Assembly (NCBI GenBank): GCA_945902115.1
Contig: CAMDLY010000010.1
Span: 1 to 56,957 of the forward strand
Direction of reading: 5' to 3'
DNA length: 56,957 bases
DNA from: Lishizhenia tianjinensis
GTDB lineage: Bacteria; Bacteroidota; Bacteroidia; Flavobacteriales_D; Crocinitomicaceae
Shown here: positions 15,589 to 25,829 of the stretch, piece by piece
Layout: each line of letters starts with the position of its first letter
Position numbering within the stretch: position 1 is the first letter of the stretch
Position numbers and translations under genes: made by a program
Notes under the pieces: generated by a model
Database searches by the model: none
Told to the model about the DNA's origin: nothing
What the model saw: only the letters and a program-made list of their open reading frames with translations

Positions 15589-17681
15589 TGAGTAAGGACA
15601 AGAATTTTCTTTATTACCGCGCATACGCCATTTACTTTGGCTTTGTAGGGCTGATGATGATTGTATTATTTAAAACAGTTGAGCTACAAGTTGAGGGCAA
15701 GTCCAATGTTTTTTCGAGTTCTGATGATAAAATACCCTATCGCACTGTCGCACGAATACCTCGAAAAGGAGAAATTCTTGATAGAAATAACACCACCTTG
15801 TTGACACACGTCACCTACTTTGACATATACATGGATCCAACTGTAGTATCTCAAAAGGCAATTGACGACGACTTAAATAAATTAGGAGAAGCCCTCAATA
15901 AATTATTTCCTAAAGAAAACAATGACTATTACGTGAACCTAATTCTAAAGGCAAGAAGTGAGGGTAACAAAAGTGTCCTGATAAAGAAAGCTGTTACGAA
16001 TGAAGTTCGCCTCAAGTTAAAGGAATTTCCAATTTTTAAACTTGGTCGTTTTAAAGGAGGATTGATTGATGACATAGAACATATCAAAATAGAAAAGCCG
16101 TATAATCCCATGCTCGAAAGGACTCTTGGGGATGATCGAATGATAGGAATCTATGGGGCTTATTATGAATATTTAAAAGGTGAACAGGGAGAGGAGATAG
16201 AACAAAAATTTGCTACTGGATGGAAAAAAATTGGACAAGTAACAAAGGATGCTATAGAGGGTGCAGACGTGGTTTCTACCATAGACAAGGATATTCAAGA
16301 AGTCGCTCATTCAGAATTATATAGGCAGGTCCTAGCGTTAGAAGCAGACCATGGTTGTGTTATTGTCATGGAAGTAAAAACCGGATATATCCGTGCGATT
16401 GCCAATTTAAAAAGGAAAGCTAATGGAACTTGCTCAGATGAATTCAATTATTCCATCGCCCAAGGTGAAGTCCCGGGGTCAACCATGAAATTAGCCTCAC
16501 TCATGGCAGGGCTCGAGGATGGTAAATTTAAAATCACTGATAAAGTAAATGCTGTTGGGACTTACAATTTTTCTTCTGGACATAAGCTTAAGGATTCCAA
16601 TCATGGAGCGGGTTATGGTCAGATTACTATTCAGCAGGCTTTTGAGAAGTCATCCAATGTTATATCTCAAATAATTCACCAGTCTTATAAAAATGAGCCA
16701 CAGAAATTTATCGAAAAATTAGAGCAATTCGGTGTCTTGGATCCCCTAGGAATTGATTTGAAAGGGGAGGCCAACCCATTATTTCCCAAACCAGGAACAG
16801 ATGTTTGGAATGCGATATCGCTGCCATGGATGGCTATAGGTTACGGGGTTTTGCAAACTCCTCTTCAAACGCTGGCGCTTTACAACGCTGTGGCAAATAA
16901 TGGAAAATTGCTACGCCCTTTATTTGTTCAGGAAATAAAAAGAGCAGGAAATACAGTGAAAACATTTGATCCTGTGGTCCTCCGCGAAAAAATATGCTCT
17001 GACCAAACAACGGCAATCATGCAAAAATGTCTGAAAGGTGTGATGACCGATGGTACAGGTAAAAAACTTATCAGTTCCATGTTTCAAATAGCAGGAAAAA
17101 CAGGAACGGCAGAGATTCAAGGTGATAAAGGACAATATGGTGAGGATGAGTCAAACAGTAGTTATCAAGCATCTTTCGTTGGTTATTTCCCGGCAGATAA
17201 GCCAATCTATAGCTGCATTGTGGTCATTTCAAAACCTAACCCGAAAATCAGCTATTACGGTGCGGAAGCAGCAGGGACAGTTTTTGCGGAGGTGGCTAAT
17301 AAAGTTTATGCCTCTTCTTTGAGCTATCATAAAGCTGTCAATGAAGGTGTAAAATCCAAAGATTTACCCAATTTCAAAATAGCCTATACCAAAGACATTT
17401 TGGCGGTGGCTCAAAAATTAGGCTTGCCTTACACAATCGCCTCTTTGGGAGAATGGCAGGGCGCTGACACAATTAAAGGTAGGGTGGTAATCTCCAATAG
17501 AATTAAACTAGACACAAAAGTACCCAATGTGATAGGGATGAACGCCAGAGATGCCATTTATGTGCTTGAAAGTAAAGGCCTTGTTGTAAAGTTAGTTGGA
17601 TTTGGAAAAGTAACCGCTCAGTCGTTAGCCCCGAGTTCCACAATTACGAGAGGTCAAATAATAAGATTGGAATTGAGATGA
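15588..17681 (+). CDS. ftsI: Septal penicillin-binding protein (FtsI/PBP3 type) with PASTA domain
   Basis: This 697-residue class B penicillin-binding protein is the septal D,D-transpeptidase. After a short cytoplasmic tail and one membrane helix (AIYFGFVGLMMIVLFKTVEL) comes the dimerisation domain with IPRKGEILDRNN. The transpeptidase domain carries all three active-site motifs: S298-T-M-K301, S355-S-N357 and K504-T-G506. The last 60 or so residues (VPNVIGMNARDAIYVLESKG) form a single PASTA domain, absent from E. coli FtsI but usual in Bacteroidota and Gram-positives. It should work with FtsW, encoded seven kilobases downstream. Overlap with neighbours is one base upstream and four downstream. 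Confidence 0.95.
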   Translation: MSKDKNFLYYRAYAIYFGFVGLMMIVLFKTVELQVEGKSNVFSSSDDKIPYRTVARIPRKGEILDRNNTTLLTHVTYFDIYMDPTVVSQKAIDDDLNKLGEALNKLFPKENNDYYVNLILKARSEGNKSVLIKKAVTNEVRLKLKEFPIFKLGRFKGGLIDDIEHIKIEKPYNPMLERTLGDDRMIGIYGAYYEYLKGEQGEEIEQKFATGWKKIGQVTKDAIEGADVVSTIDKDIQEVAHSELYRQVLALEADHGCVIVMEVKTGYIRAIANLKRKANGTCSDEFNYSIAQGEVPGSTMKLASLMAGLEDGKFKITDKVNAVGTYNFSSGHKLKDSNHGAGYGQITIQQAFEKSSNVISQIIHQSYKNEPQKFIEKLEQFGVLDPLGIDLKGEANPLFPKPGTDVWNAISLPWMAIGYGVLQTPLQTLALYNAVANNGKLLRPLFVQEIKRAGNTVKTFDPVVLREKICSDQTTAIMQKCLKGVMTDGTGKKLISSMFQIAGKTGTAEIQGDKGQYGEDESNSSYQASFVGYFPADKPIYSCIVVISKPNPKISYYGAEAAGTVFAEVANKVYASSLSYHKAVNEGVKSKDLPNFKIAYTKDILAVAQKLGLPYTIASLGEWQGADTIKGRVVISNRIKLDTKVPNVIGMNARDAIYVLESKGLVVKLVGFGKVTAQSLAPSSTITRGQIIRLELR

Positions 17682-19141
17682 AATTGATTCAAGACATATT
17701 AGCAGGAGTAACCTTGACAAGTTTTAGAGGGGAGATGCATACGGAAATTTCTGAGCTCACTTTTGACTCGAGAACCGCTATGGAATCTTCCTTATTTATA
17801 GCCATTAAAGGAACAAGCACTGACGGTCACGATTATATCCAAATGGCTTACGACAAAGGGTGTAGGAACTTTTTAGTTGAGGATTCGATAAGAGTAACTC
17901 AAGGTGAGGTTAATGTTTTGGAAGTTCAAGATACAGCAGTTGCTCTCGCGATAGTAGCTTGTAATTTTTACGACAACCCTTCTAAGAAACTTAAACTGAT
18001 TGGTGTCACCGGCACGAACGGAAAAACCACTACCACCACCTTATTACATGAATTATTTACCAAGTTAGGAAATAGGGTAGGTTTAATTTCGACAGTGGTA
18101 AATAAAATAGCTAAGAACGAAATTCCATCCACGCATACTACCCCTGATCCGATACGTTTGAATGCTCTACTCAGTGAAATGAGTGAGGACGGCTGTGAGT
18201 ATTGTTTTATGGAGGTTAGTTCTCATGCAATCCATCAGCACCGAATTGGTGGTTTGAACTTTACAGGAGCTGTTTTTACAAATATCACACACGATCACTT
18301 AGACTATCACAACACTTTTGCTGAATATCTTTCGGTGAAGAAAGCCTTTTTCGATAGACTTTCTCCCAGTGCATTTTCCCTGACAAATGTTGACGACAAA
18401 AATGGATTGGTCATGTTGCAAAATACAAAAGCGCAGAAACTGACCTATGCCTTAAAAACCCCTGCTGAATTCAAGGGTAAAATTATTGAAAATGCTTTGA
18501 GTGGTTTGATCCTACAAGTGAATAACCAGGAGGTCTATACAAAACTTGTGGGCGAATTTAATGCGTACAACCTATTGGCAGTTTACGGTGTAGCAGTGTC
18601 CTTAGGGCATGAACCACTAGAAGTACTTACCGTTTTGAGCGACTTAAATGCTGTCGACGGTCGCTTTCAATATTTTAGAAGTGAAGGTGGAATAACAATA
18701 ATTGTTGATTACGCGCATACCCCTGATGCTTTGGAGAATGTTCTGAAGACCATTTCGGGTATACGAAAAGGGACAGAAAAGGTATTAACTCTTGTTGGTT
18801 GTGGCGGTGATCGCGATAAAACCAAACGACCGGTTATGGCAAGAATCGCTGCAGATATGAGTCATCAAGCGATACTTACCTCTGACAATCCTAGAACCGA
18901 AGACCCATCAGCTATTCTACATGAAATGGAAACAGGTTTGTCTGTCGATCAACAGGTTAAAACCTTGTCAGTTTTAGATAGAAAACAGGCTATTAAAACA
19001 GCAATTCTCTTGGCAAATGCAGGCGATATTATACTTATAGCAGGTAAAGGTCATGAGAAATACCAAGAAATTATGGGTGTGAAATACGGTTTTGATGACC
19101 TCGAAATAACAAAAGAAATTACTAACGAATTGAGAAAATAA
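17678..19141 (+). CDS. murE: UDP-MurNAc-L-Ala-D-Glu: meso-diaminopimelate ligase
   Basis: This 487-residue Mur ligase adds the third amino acid to the peptidoglycan stem peptide in the cytoplasm. It shows the ATP-binding [12 protein letters not shown] loop, a central domain with [13 protein letters not shown], and the C-terminal domain with [13 protein letters not shown]. The substrate-choosing motif is DNPR at residues 403-406, which marks enzymes adding meso-diaminopimelate rather than lysine. It overlaps ftsI by four bases and mraY by one base. Confidence 0.97.
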   Translation: MKLIQDILAGVTLTSFRGEMHTEISELTFDSRTAMESSLFIAIKGTSTDGHDYIQMAYDKGCRNFLVEDSIRVTQGEVNVLEVQDTAVALAIVACNFYDNPSKKLKLIGVTGTNGKTTTTTLLHELFTKLGNRVGLISTVVNKIAKNEIPSTHTTPDPIRLNALLSEMSEDGCEYCFMEVSSHAIHQHRIGGLNFTGAVFTNITHDHLDYHNTFAEYLSVKKAFFDRLSPSAFSLTNVDDKNGLVMLQNTKAQKLTYALKTPAEFKGKIIENALSGLILQVNNQEVYTKLVGEFNAYNLLAVYGVAVSLGHEPLEVLTVLSDLNAVDGRFQYFRSEGGITIIVDYAHTPDALENVLKTISGIRKGTEKVLTLVGCGGDRDKTKRPVMARIAADMSHQAILTSDNPRTEDPSAILHEMETGLSVDQQVKTLSVLDRKQAIKTAILLANAGDIILIAGKGHEKYQEIMGVKYGFDDLEITKEITNELRK

Positions 19142-20385
19142 TGTTCTACTATCTATTTGATTATCTAGATAAACTAAATTTTCCAGGAGCTGGACTTTTT
19201 GACTTCATTTCTTTTAGAGCTGCAATGGCCTTGATAACATCCTTGATTGTTTCCATTGTTTTCGGAAAGAAAATCATATTGGCGTTGAGTAAACAACAAA
19301 TTGGAGAGACGGTTCGTGACCTTGGTTTGACGGGTCAAATGGAAAAATCAGGAACACCAACAATGGGAGGTATAATCATTTTGAGTGCCATTCTTATTCC
19401 TACAATTTTATTTGCGAAGCTCCATAACATCTACGTAATAACGATGATCATTTCTACCGTTTGGTTGGGGATGATAGGTTTTCTTGACGATTATATCAAA
19501 GTTTTCAAAAAAAATAAGGAAGGACTAAAAGGTACTTTCAAGATAATTGGTCAGATTGGAGTAGGCCTAATTGTAGGGTGTATGTTGTATTTCTCTGATG
19601 AGGTCACAGTCCATAAAAGAGTTGACGCAGACTACGTCCTTCAAAATGACGAAGAATTTGTAACGCAATTGCATGTGCAAAATAGCGGGGAGAATTATAA
19701 GTGGATCAAAACGGATGACATGACAACCACTATTCCATTTATAAAAGACAACGAATTTAATTATAACTGGCTCATTGGCGACATGAATAAGTCTTATGGG
19801 TGGTTATTGTTCATCCCAATGGTGATCTTCATTGTCATTGCCGTATCCAACGGGGCAAATATGACGGATGGATTAGACGGTTTAGCAACAGGCAGCTCTG
19901 CTATTATCGGTTTGGCACTCGCTGTCCTTGCGTATGTGAGTTCTCATGCAAAATTCGCTGATTACTTAGATGTGATGTATATCCCGCAAGCCGAGGAGAT
20001 GGTAGTGTTTATCGCTGCATTTGTCGGGGCTTGTATTGGATTTATGTGGTATAATTCATACCCTGCTCAAGTTTTTATGGGTGACACAGGAAGTTTAGCC
20101 ATTGGCGGAATAATAGCTGTTTTTGCTATTGCGATAAGAAAAGAACTCCTAATACCAGTTTTATGCGGAGTCTTTTTGATTGAAAATTTATCTGTAGTAC
20201 TTCAGGTAGGGTATTTCAAGTTTACAAAAAAACGCTTTGGTGAGGGTAGAAGGATATTTCTTATGGCTCCCTTACACCACCATTACCAGAAAAAAGGCCT
20301 TCACGAAGCCAAGATAGTATCCAGGTTTTGGATTGTAGGTGTCTTACTCGCGGTTGTGACTATTGTAACGCTAAAATTGAGATAA
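19141..20385 (+). CDS. mraY: Phospho-N-acetylmuramoyl-pentapeptide transferase
   Basis: This 414-residue integral membrane enzyme makes lipid I from UDP-MurNAc-pentapeptide and undecaprenyl phosphate. Conserved active-site motifs are visible: [41 protein letters not shown] and [11 protein letters not shown]. It is about 50 residues longer than the E. coli enzyme. The extra length is a charged, hydrophilic loop roughly at residues 155-215 ([17 protein letters not shown] onward) between two membrane helices, a feature I associate with MraY of this phylum. It follows murE with a one-base TAATG overlap and precedes murD by four bases. Confidence 0.97.
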   Translation: MFYYLFDYLDKLNFPGAGLFDFISFRAAMALITSLIVSIVFGKKIILALSKQQIGETVRDLGLTGQMEKSGTPTMGGIIILSAILIPTILFAKLHNIYVITMIISTVWLGMIGFLDDYIKVFKKNKEGLKGTFKIIGQIGVGLIVGCMLYFSDEVTVHKRVDADYVLQNDEEFVTQLHVQNSGENYKWIKTDDMTTTIPFIKDNEFNYNWLIGDMNKSYGWLLFIPMVIFIVIAVSNGANMTDGLDGLATGSSAIIGLALAVLAYVSSHAKFADYLDVMYIPQAEEMVVFIAAFVGACIGFMWYNSYPAQVFMGDTGSLAIGGIIAVFAIAIRKELLIPVLCGVFLIENLSVVLQVGYFKFTKKRFGEGRRIFLMAPLHHHYQKKGLHEAKIVSRFWIVGVLLAVVTIVTLKLR

Positions 20386-20389
20386 TTAC

Positions 20390-21733
20390 ATGCTAGGCAA
20401 AGGAAAACATATAGCAATTTTGGGAGCCGGAGAAAGTGGCCTTGGTGCAGCAATTCTAGCACATAAAATGGAATGGAATGTATTTGTTTCAGATGCCGGA
20501 AAAATTAAGGAAGAGTTCAGACTTGAGTTAAAGAATTTAGGCGTGGAGTGGGAGGAAGGCAGGCACGACGAAGAGCGTATTTTGAATGCGGATCTAGTGG
20601 TGAAATCTCCGGGAATACCCAATACGATTCCTTTAATTATTGCCTTGCGAAACAGGTCAATTCCCGTTGTCTCGGAAATAGAATTTGCAGGATACTACTC
20701 AAAAGGTAAAAAGATTTGCATTACCGGTAGCAACGGAAAAACCACTACTACCATGCTCATTCATCATATTTTGAAAAAAGCAGGACTAGATGTCGCATTA
20801 GCAGGAAATGTAGGTCAAAGTTTTGCTAAGCAAGTTGCCGAGGCTGATCGCGAATGGTATGTCATAGAATTGAGCTCATTTCAACTGGACGACATGTTCG
20901 ATTTTAAGGCTGAAATTGGAATTCTGACCAATATCACGCCAGATCATTTAGATAGGTATGAAAACGAAATGCAACGATATATCGATGCGAAATTTAGAAT
21001 TATAAACAATCAAACCCAAGAGGATTGGTTCATTTACAACTTTGATGACCCTATTATAAAAGCAGAAATTGCTAAAAGAAAACTTTCCATGAAAACAGCT
21101 CCATTTTCATTGAAAGAGGAAATCAAACTTGGAGGATTTGCAACTAAGGAACAACTAACAATAAATATAAAAAACCAATTTACTATGTCTATTCATGATT
21201 TAGCTTTGAAGGGTAAGCACAACACCCAAAATTCGCTGGCAGCCGGAATTGCCGCAAGAATCGTTGAAATCCGCAAGGATATCGTCCGAGAAAGTCTAGA
21301 GGACTTTGTAAATGTTGAACATCGATTGGAATTTGTCGCAAAGGTCAATGGAATAGAATTCATCAACGACTCGAAAGCAACAAATATCAACTCTACTTGG
21401 TTTGCCCTTGAAAGTATGGAAAAGCAGGTGGTATGGATAGTAGGGGGTGTCGATAAAGGCAACGACTACACCGAGTTGATAGAATTGGTGAAAGATAAGG
21501 TGAAAGCCATTATCTGTCTTGGAAAAGAGAATCAAAGAATTATTGAGGCCTTTTCTTCATCAGTAGATACAATCGTAGAGGCGTCTTCGGCTTTAGAAGC
21601 TGTAGCCTATGGTTACCGATTAGCTAATAAAGACGAGGTAGTGTTGTTATCTCCAGCTTGTGCTAGTTTTGATCTTTTTGAAAACTATGAAGACAGAGGG
21701 AACCAATTCAAACAAGCTGTTAGACTTCTCTAA
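20390..21733 (+). CDS. murD: UDP-MurNAc-L-alanine: D-glutamate ligase
   Basis: This 447-residue Mur ligase adds D-glutamate to UDP-MurNAc-L-alanine. The N-terminal Rossmann domain has IAILGAGESGLGAA, the ATP site is ITGSNGKTTTTMLIHH, the central domain contains NVGQSF and ITPDHLDRY, and the C-terminal domain ends with VVLLSPACASFDLFENYEDR, all typical of MurD. Length is as expected. An unknown 142-residue gene starts one base after its stop, where ftsW would usually follow directly. Confidence 0.97.
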   Translation: MLGKGKHIAILGAGESGLGAAILAHKMEWNVFVSDAGKIKEEFRLELKNLGVEWEEGRHDEERILNADLVVKSPGIPNTIPLIIALRNRSIPVVSEIEFAGYYSKGKKICITGSNGKTTTTMLIHHILKKAGLDVALAGNVGQSFAKQVAEADREWYVIELSSFQLDDMFDFKAEIGILTNITPDHLDRYENEMQRYIDAKFRIINNQTQEDWFIYNFDDPIIKAEIAKRKLSMKTAPFSLKEEIKLGGFATKEQLTINIKNQFTMSIHDLALKGKHNTQNSLAAGIAARIVEIRKDIVRESLEDFVNVEHRLEFVAKVNGIEFINDSKATNINSTWFALESMEKQVVWIVGGVDKGNDYTELIELVKDKVKAIICLGKENQRIIEAFSSSVDTIVEASSALEAVAYGYRLANKDEVVLLSPACASFDLFENYEDRGNQFKQAVRLL

Positions 21734-21734
21734 A

Positions 21735-22163
21735 ATGAGCATAGAAGAATTTCAAAAGATAGAAAACCAATTGGTAGAAGCGAGAAAAAATGGCTTGCTT
21801 CATGACCGTGACACGTGTCTTGTCGCCAAGGGTAAGGTGCTAGAAATGGATGCATTTAGTTGGCAGTATCCGTCAATTGAGGTTTTGGAAAAAACTATAC
21901 TTTCTTTTCCGTTTTCTGTGCTTTGGATTGGAAACAAACAAGAGATAAATGCACTGAAGGAACGCGGATTTATAGAAAAGGATAAACTCATTACCCTAGT
22001 GTACGATACCGAAGAGGTAGGAAAAGATATTTCTTGGGCACTGGCATGTTTTGTCACCATGAAATTTAAACCTGGGATATTGCTTTTCACGAGCTCAAAT
22101 AGCAATACGGAATATAATATGCGACAGTTTGAAGAATTCATTCAACTGATTCAAACTAAATGA
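21735..22163 (+). CDS. Unknown 142-residue protein between murD and ftsW
   Basis: I do not recognise this protein. It begins with ATG one base after the murD stop and ends in an ATGA overlap with ftsW, so it is held within the cluster by tight spacing. Earlier in-frame starts lie inside murD and are less likely. There is no signal peptide or membrane helix, so it should be cytoplasmic. An N-terminal helix-rich part is followed by an alternating strand/helix region (FPFSVLWIGNKQEINALKER, then PGILLFTSSNSNTEYNM). By eye the second half resembles the C-terminal domain of the MurD just upstream (ICLGKENQRIIEAF, then VVLLSPACASFDLFENYEDR). It may be a stand-alone, degenerate Mur-ligase C-terminal-like domain. 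It lacks the ATP-binding GTNGKT loop and so cannot be a ligase on its own. Confidence 0.7.
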   Translation: MSIEEFQKIENQLVEARKNGLLHDRDTCLVAKGKVLEMDAFSWQYPSIEVLEKTILSFPFSVLWIGNKQEINALKERGFIEKDKLITLVYDTEEVGKDISWALACFVTMKFKPGILLFTSSNSNTEYNMRQFEEFIQLIQTK

Positions 22164-23344
22164 GAGAATACCTGAAATATCTAAAAGGAGATCCTGTGAT
22201 TTGGATAATAACCATTTTACTCATGGCTTTCTCTTTAGTGACAGTTTACAGTTTCGTCCCGATACTCGTTAAGATTGAAGGTGGTTCTCCCCTTCAGTAT
22301 TTAGGAAAACATTTATTATATGTAATTATCGCTTTTTCTGCGATGTTTTTTATTCACAGGGCTGACGCCAAGTATATCGGACAATTAGCTAAGTTCAGTT
22401 ATTATTTGGCCATTTTAATTTTACTTTTTACCATGTTCTTTGGAACTCAAGTCAATGACGCTGGCCGGTGGATTAAAATTCCATTCATTGGTCTTACATT
22501 TCAATCATCTGATTTTGCCAAATTAGCGCTCATCGTATACCTATCTCGCCTTTTAGTAAAGAAGAAAGATAAGTTCAACGATTGGAAAGAAGGTATTTTC
22601 CCAGTTCTATTGCCCATTATTGTTATTTGTTTTTTGATTTTAAAAGATAACTTTTCTACTGCTGCCATGCTATTCATGTTGTCTTTTACAATGTTGTTCA
22701 TTGGTCGTGTCCCCATTCTTAAGTTGTTTACCATGATGGGGGTCGGGGTTGCCTTAGTGGTATTGGTTATCTCAATTCATAAAGCCACTCCTCAATTAAA
22801 TATATTGCCTAGATACGATACCTGGGTGAGTCGATACAATTCTAAAATGGATGAAACATCCGTGGATCTTATAAAAAATGCTCAGGCAAACAATGCTAAA
22901 CTCGCTATTCATAATGGTTCTTTCTTGGGCCAAGGTGTTGGAGACGGTAAACTAAAAGAATTTTTACCAGAAGCATATGCAGACTTTTACTATTCATCTT
23001 TTGTAGAGGAATTTGGCCTAGTCTCTGCGGTATTTTTAATCTTGATGTACATGATTTTATTACTTAGGATTATACGTATCGCGCTGAAAACCGATGATCT
23101 TTTTCAGACATACGTATGCATGGGTATAGGCATTCATCTGCTCATACAAGCCAGTATAAATATGTTAGTGTGTACAGGTGTATTTCCTGTTACAGGACAG
23201 AATATGCCTTTTTTAGCCATGGGTGGATCAGCATTAATAATGGCCTGTGTTTCAATCGGTATTGTGCAATCATTTGCATACCAATTACAAAAAAGAAAAA
23301 TAAGCGGCAGTGAAACAAACTTTCAATCATCTAGCGAATCATGA
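22160..23344 (+). CDS. ftsW: Septal peptidoglycan polymerase FtsW (SEDS family)
   Basis: This 394-residue polytopic protein belongs to the SEDS glycosyltransferases that polymerise lipid II, here at the division septum with FtsI. About ten hydrophobic helices are visible. Conserved segments include GRWIKIPFIGLTFQSSDFAKLALIV, FLPEAYADFYYSSFVEEFGL and TGQNMPFLAMGGSALI. The position between murD and murG supports FtsW rather than RodA. It overlaps both neighbouring genes by four bases (ATGA). Confidence 0.94.
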   Translation: MREYLKYLKGDPVIWIITILLMAFSLVTVYSFVPILVKIEGGSPLQYLGKHLLYVIIAFSAMFFIHRADAKYIGQLAKFSYYLAILILLFTMFFGTQVNDAGRWIKIPFIGLTFQSSDFAKLALIVYLSRLLVKKKDKFNDWKEGIFPVLLPIIVICFLILKDNFSTAAMLFMLSFTMLFIGRVPILKLFTMMGVGVALVVLVISIHKATPQLNILPRYDTWVSRYNSKMDETSVDLIKNAQANNAKLAIHNGSFLGQGVGDGKLKEFLPEAYADFYYSSFVEEFGLVSAVFLILMYMILLLRIIRIALKTDDLFQTYVCMGIGIHLLIQASINMLVCTGVFPVTGQNMPFLAMGGSALIMACVSIGIVQSFAYQLQKRKISGSETNFQSSSES

Positions 23345-24447
23345 TGGATAGGGTTATCATATCGGGAGGTGGAACAGGTGGACATATATTTCCAGCTGTT
23401 GCCATTGCAGATGAGTTGAAGAAAAGAAACCCTGAAATACAGATATTATTTGTAGGCGCTGAAGGTAGAATGGAGATGGAAAAAGTGCCACAAGCCGGTT
23501 ACGCCATTCAAGGATTACCAATTGTTGGCTTACAAAGGAAATTGACACTTTCGAATTTTTTACTTCCATTTAAGCTGTTAAAAAGCCTCATTAAGGCAAG
23601 AAGTATAATAAAAAAGTTTAGTCCAAAATTGGTTATTGGTGTTGGGGGGTATGCAAGTGGACCAACATTGAAAATGGCGAACTTACTTGGGATTCCTACA
23701 TTAATTCAAGAACAAAATTCATTTGCTGGAAAAACCAATAAATTACTGGCAAAAAAAGCAAGTAGGGTATGTGTGGCTTACGAAGGCATGCAGTCTTTTT
23801 TTTCAGAAACTAAAATAGTGCTCACGGGAAATCCTGTTCGAAAGGAAATAGTAAATTCTGAGGTGTCAAAAGAAGAAGCGTATTCCTTTTTTAACATCAG
23901 TCCCGCGAAGAAAACATTATTGGTAATTGGGGGTTCCCTTGGCGCAAGATCCATCAATAATGCACTGATGCAAGAACTTAATAAGTGGAAATCTTTAGAG
24001 GATTCAGTTCAAGTGTTATGGCAATGCGGGAAGTTGTATTTCCCAGAATTAAAAAATAAAATTTCCGAAAGTGAGGCTAAAAATATTCACTTAATGGAAT
24101 TTATTCAGCGCATGGATTTAGCCTATGCAGCCTCAGATTTAGTCGTATCTCGAGCGGGAGCTCTTTCAGTTTCTGAATTGTGCTTGTTAGGTAAAGCGGC
24201 AATTTTAGTCCCTTCACCAAATGTGGCTGAGGATCATCAAACAAAAAATGCCATGGCTCTTGTTGTAAAGGATGCCGCGATAATAATGAGAGACGCTGAG
24301 CTAGAGAATAATTTATTTAACCGTGTTGCTCACTTACTTGATGATAAAGAGGCCTTAGATAATTTGTCAAAAAACAGTATGTTATTATCAAAACCTCTTG
24401 CAACAGAGTCGATTGTGGACGAATGCGAAAAAATTATGAAGCAATGA
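23341..24447 (+). CDS. murG: Lipid II synthase MurG (UDP-GlcNAc transferase)
   Basis: This 368-residue GT-B glycosyltransferase adds GlcNAc to lipid I on the cytoplasmic face of the membrane. It has the N-terminal glycine-rich loop ISGGGTGGHIFPAVAIA, the GVGGYASGP segment, a second glycine motif (VIGGSLGARSINNA), and the UDP-GlcNAc-binding region VSRAGALSVSELCLLGKAAI with PNVAEDHQTKNA. Length is standard. Start and stop both overlap neighbours with ATGA junctions. Confidence 0.97.
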   Translation: MMDRVIISGGGTGGHIFPAVAIADELKKRNPEIQILFVGAEGRMEMEKVPQAGYAIQGLPIVGLQRKLTLSNFLLPFKLLKSLIKARSIIKKFSPKLVIGVGGYASGPTLKMANLLGIPTLIQEQNSFAGKTNKLLAKKASRVCVAYEGMQSFFSETKIVLTGNPVRKEIVNSEVSKEEAYSFFNISPAKKTLLVIGGSLGARSINNALMQELNKWKSLEDSVQVLWQCGKLYFPELKNKISESEAKNIHLMEFIQRMDLAYAASDLVVSRAGALSVSELCLLGKAAILVPSPNVAEDHQTKNAMALVVKDAAIIMRDAELENNLFNRVAHLLDDKEALDNLSKNSMLLSKPLATESIVDECEKIMKQ

Positions 24448-25829
24448 ATAGGATCAGTTTAGATAAGTTTAAAGCGATCTATTTCATTGGTATCGGTGGT
24501 ATTGGAATGTCGGCATTGGCGCGTTATTTCTTAAGTCTAGGGAAAGAAGTAGGCGGATATGATAGAACACCGAGTGAGTTAACTAGTCAATTAATTGCAG
24601 AAGGTATTTGGGTGCATTTCCAAGATGATATTGATGAGTTGCCAAATTGTTTCTTAGATAAAGAAATGACGCTGGTTATTCACACACCGGCTATTCCAAA
24701 GACACTTTCAGAACTAGTATTTTTTCAAAAGGGAAATTTTATTCTTTTAAAAAGAGCAGAGGTTTTGGGATTGATTACCCATTCTTCAAAAGGGCTATGT
24801 GTAGCGGGGACGCATGGAAAAACAACAACTAGCTCTATGTTGGCGCATATTCTCAATGAAAGCTCTTGGAAATGTAATGCTTTTCTTGGAGGCATTGCGA
24901 CGAACTTTAATTCAAATATTGTATTGTCCAACTCAAGTGATTGGACGGTTATTGAGGCTGATGAATTTGATCGATCATTTCTTCAACTTACCCCGCATAG
25001 CTCCATAATAACTGCGGTCGATCCAGATCATTTAGATATCTACGGCAGTAAGGATCAATTTGTTGAGGGGTTCAGGCAATATGCTATGAAATCGGATATG
25101 ACAGGATTTTCCGTACAAAAAGAAGGCCTCGATTTACCAAGCCTATCCAAGGTTATTACTTACGCCTTAAATTCCGAAACGGCTGATTACCGTATGATGA
25201 ATCTTCGTTGGTATGAAGGTTATTTGTACGGGGATGTTTTTGGAAAGAATTGCACTTTATTAAATATTAAACTGGGATTTCCGGGAACACATAATGCGGA
25301 GAATGCTTTAGCCTGTATTGCCCTTTTAACGGAGCTTGGAATGGAAGAATCAGAAATTCGTGAGGGATTAGCAACTTTCTTAGGCGTGAAAAGAAGATTT
25401 GAATACCACATTCGAACACAAGATTTGGTATTTCTTGACGATTATGCTCATCATCCTATCGAAATAAAAAGTTTAATTGCTTCGCTTAGAATGCTCTATC
25501 CGAAAAAAACAATAATTGGAGTCTTTCAACCTCATCTTTTCTCAAGAACAAGAGATTTTGTAGAGGGCTTTGCTAGTGAATTATCTGGGCTTGATGAACT
25601 GATTCTGATGCCAATTTACCCGGCACGCGAAGAACCGATTCATGGCATAACTAGTGATTGGTTGATGCAACAGGTAAAGCTCACAAAAAAATCTTTGAAA
25701 TCGCCTTCACAGGTAATACAATATTTTAAAAACCTGAAAAAAGGGGTGGTGGTAACTATTGGTGCGGGGGATATTGATCGTATTGTGTTGCCTTTGAAAG
25801 AAATATTAGAAACTAATATAACAGAATGA
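24444..25829 (+). CDS. murC: UDP-MurNAc: L-alanine ligase
   Basis: This 461-residue Mur ligase attaches L-alanine to UDP-MurNAc, the first step of stem-peptide assembly. The N-terminal domain has IYFIGIGGIGMSALARYF, the ATP site is VAGTHGKTTTSSMLAHIL (with the histidine typical of MurC), and DDYAHHPIEI lies in the C-terminal domain. I chose the ATG at 24444, which makes an ATGA overlap with the murG stop like the other junctions of the cluster; an in-frame ATG at 24423 would add seven residues. Confidence 0.96.
   Translation: MNRISLDKFKAIYFIGIGGIGMSALARYFLSLGKEVGGYDRTPSELTSQLIAEGIWVHFQDDIDELPNCFLDKEMTLVIHTPAIPKTLSELVFFQKGNFILLKRAEVLGLITHSSKGLCVAGTHGKTTTSSMLAHILNESSWKCNAFLGGIATNFNSNIVLSNSSDWTVIEADEFDRSFLQLTPHSSIITAVDPDHLDIYGSKDQFVEGFRQYAMKSDMTGFSVQKEGLDLPSLSKVITYALNSETADYRMMNLRWYEGYLYGDVFGKNCTLLNIKLGFPGTHNAENALACIALLTELGMEESEIREGLATFLGVKRRFEYHIRTQDLVFLDDYAHHPIEIKSLIASLRMLYPKKTIIGVFQPHLFSRTRDFVEGFASELSGLDELILMPIYPAREEPIHGITSDWLMQQVKLTKKSLKSPSQVIQYFKNLKKGVVVTIGAGDIDRIVLPLKEILETNITE

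Noticed and set aside
24423-24443. Earlier ATG for murC
   Set aside because: The ATG at 24444 makes the ATGA overlap used throughout the cluster; the extra seven residues do not look like MurC.
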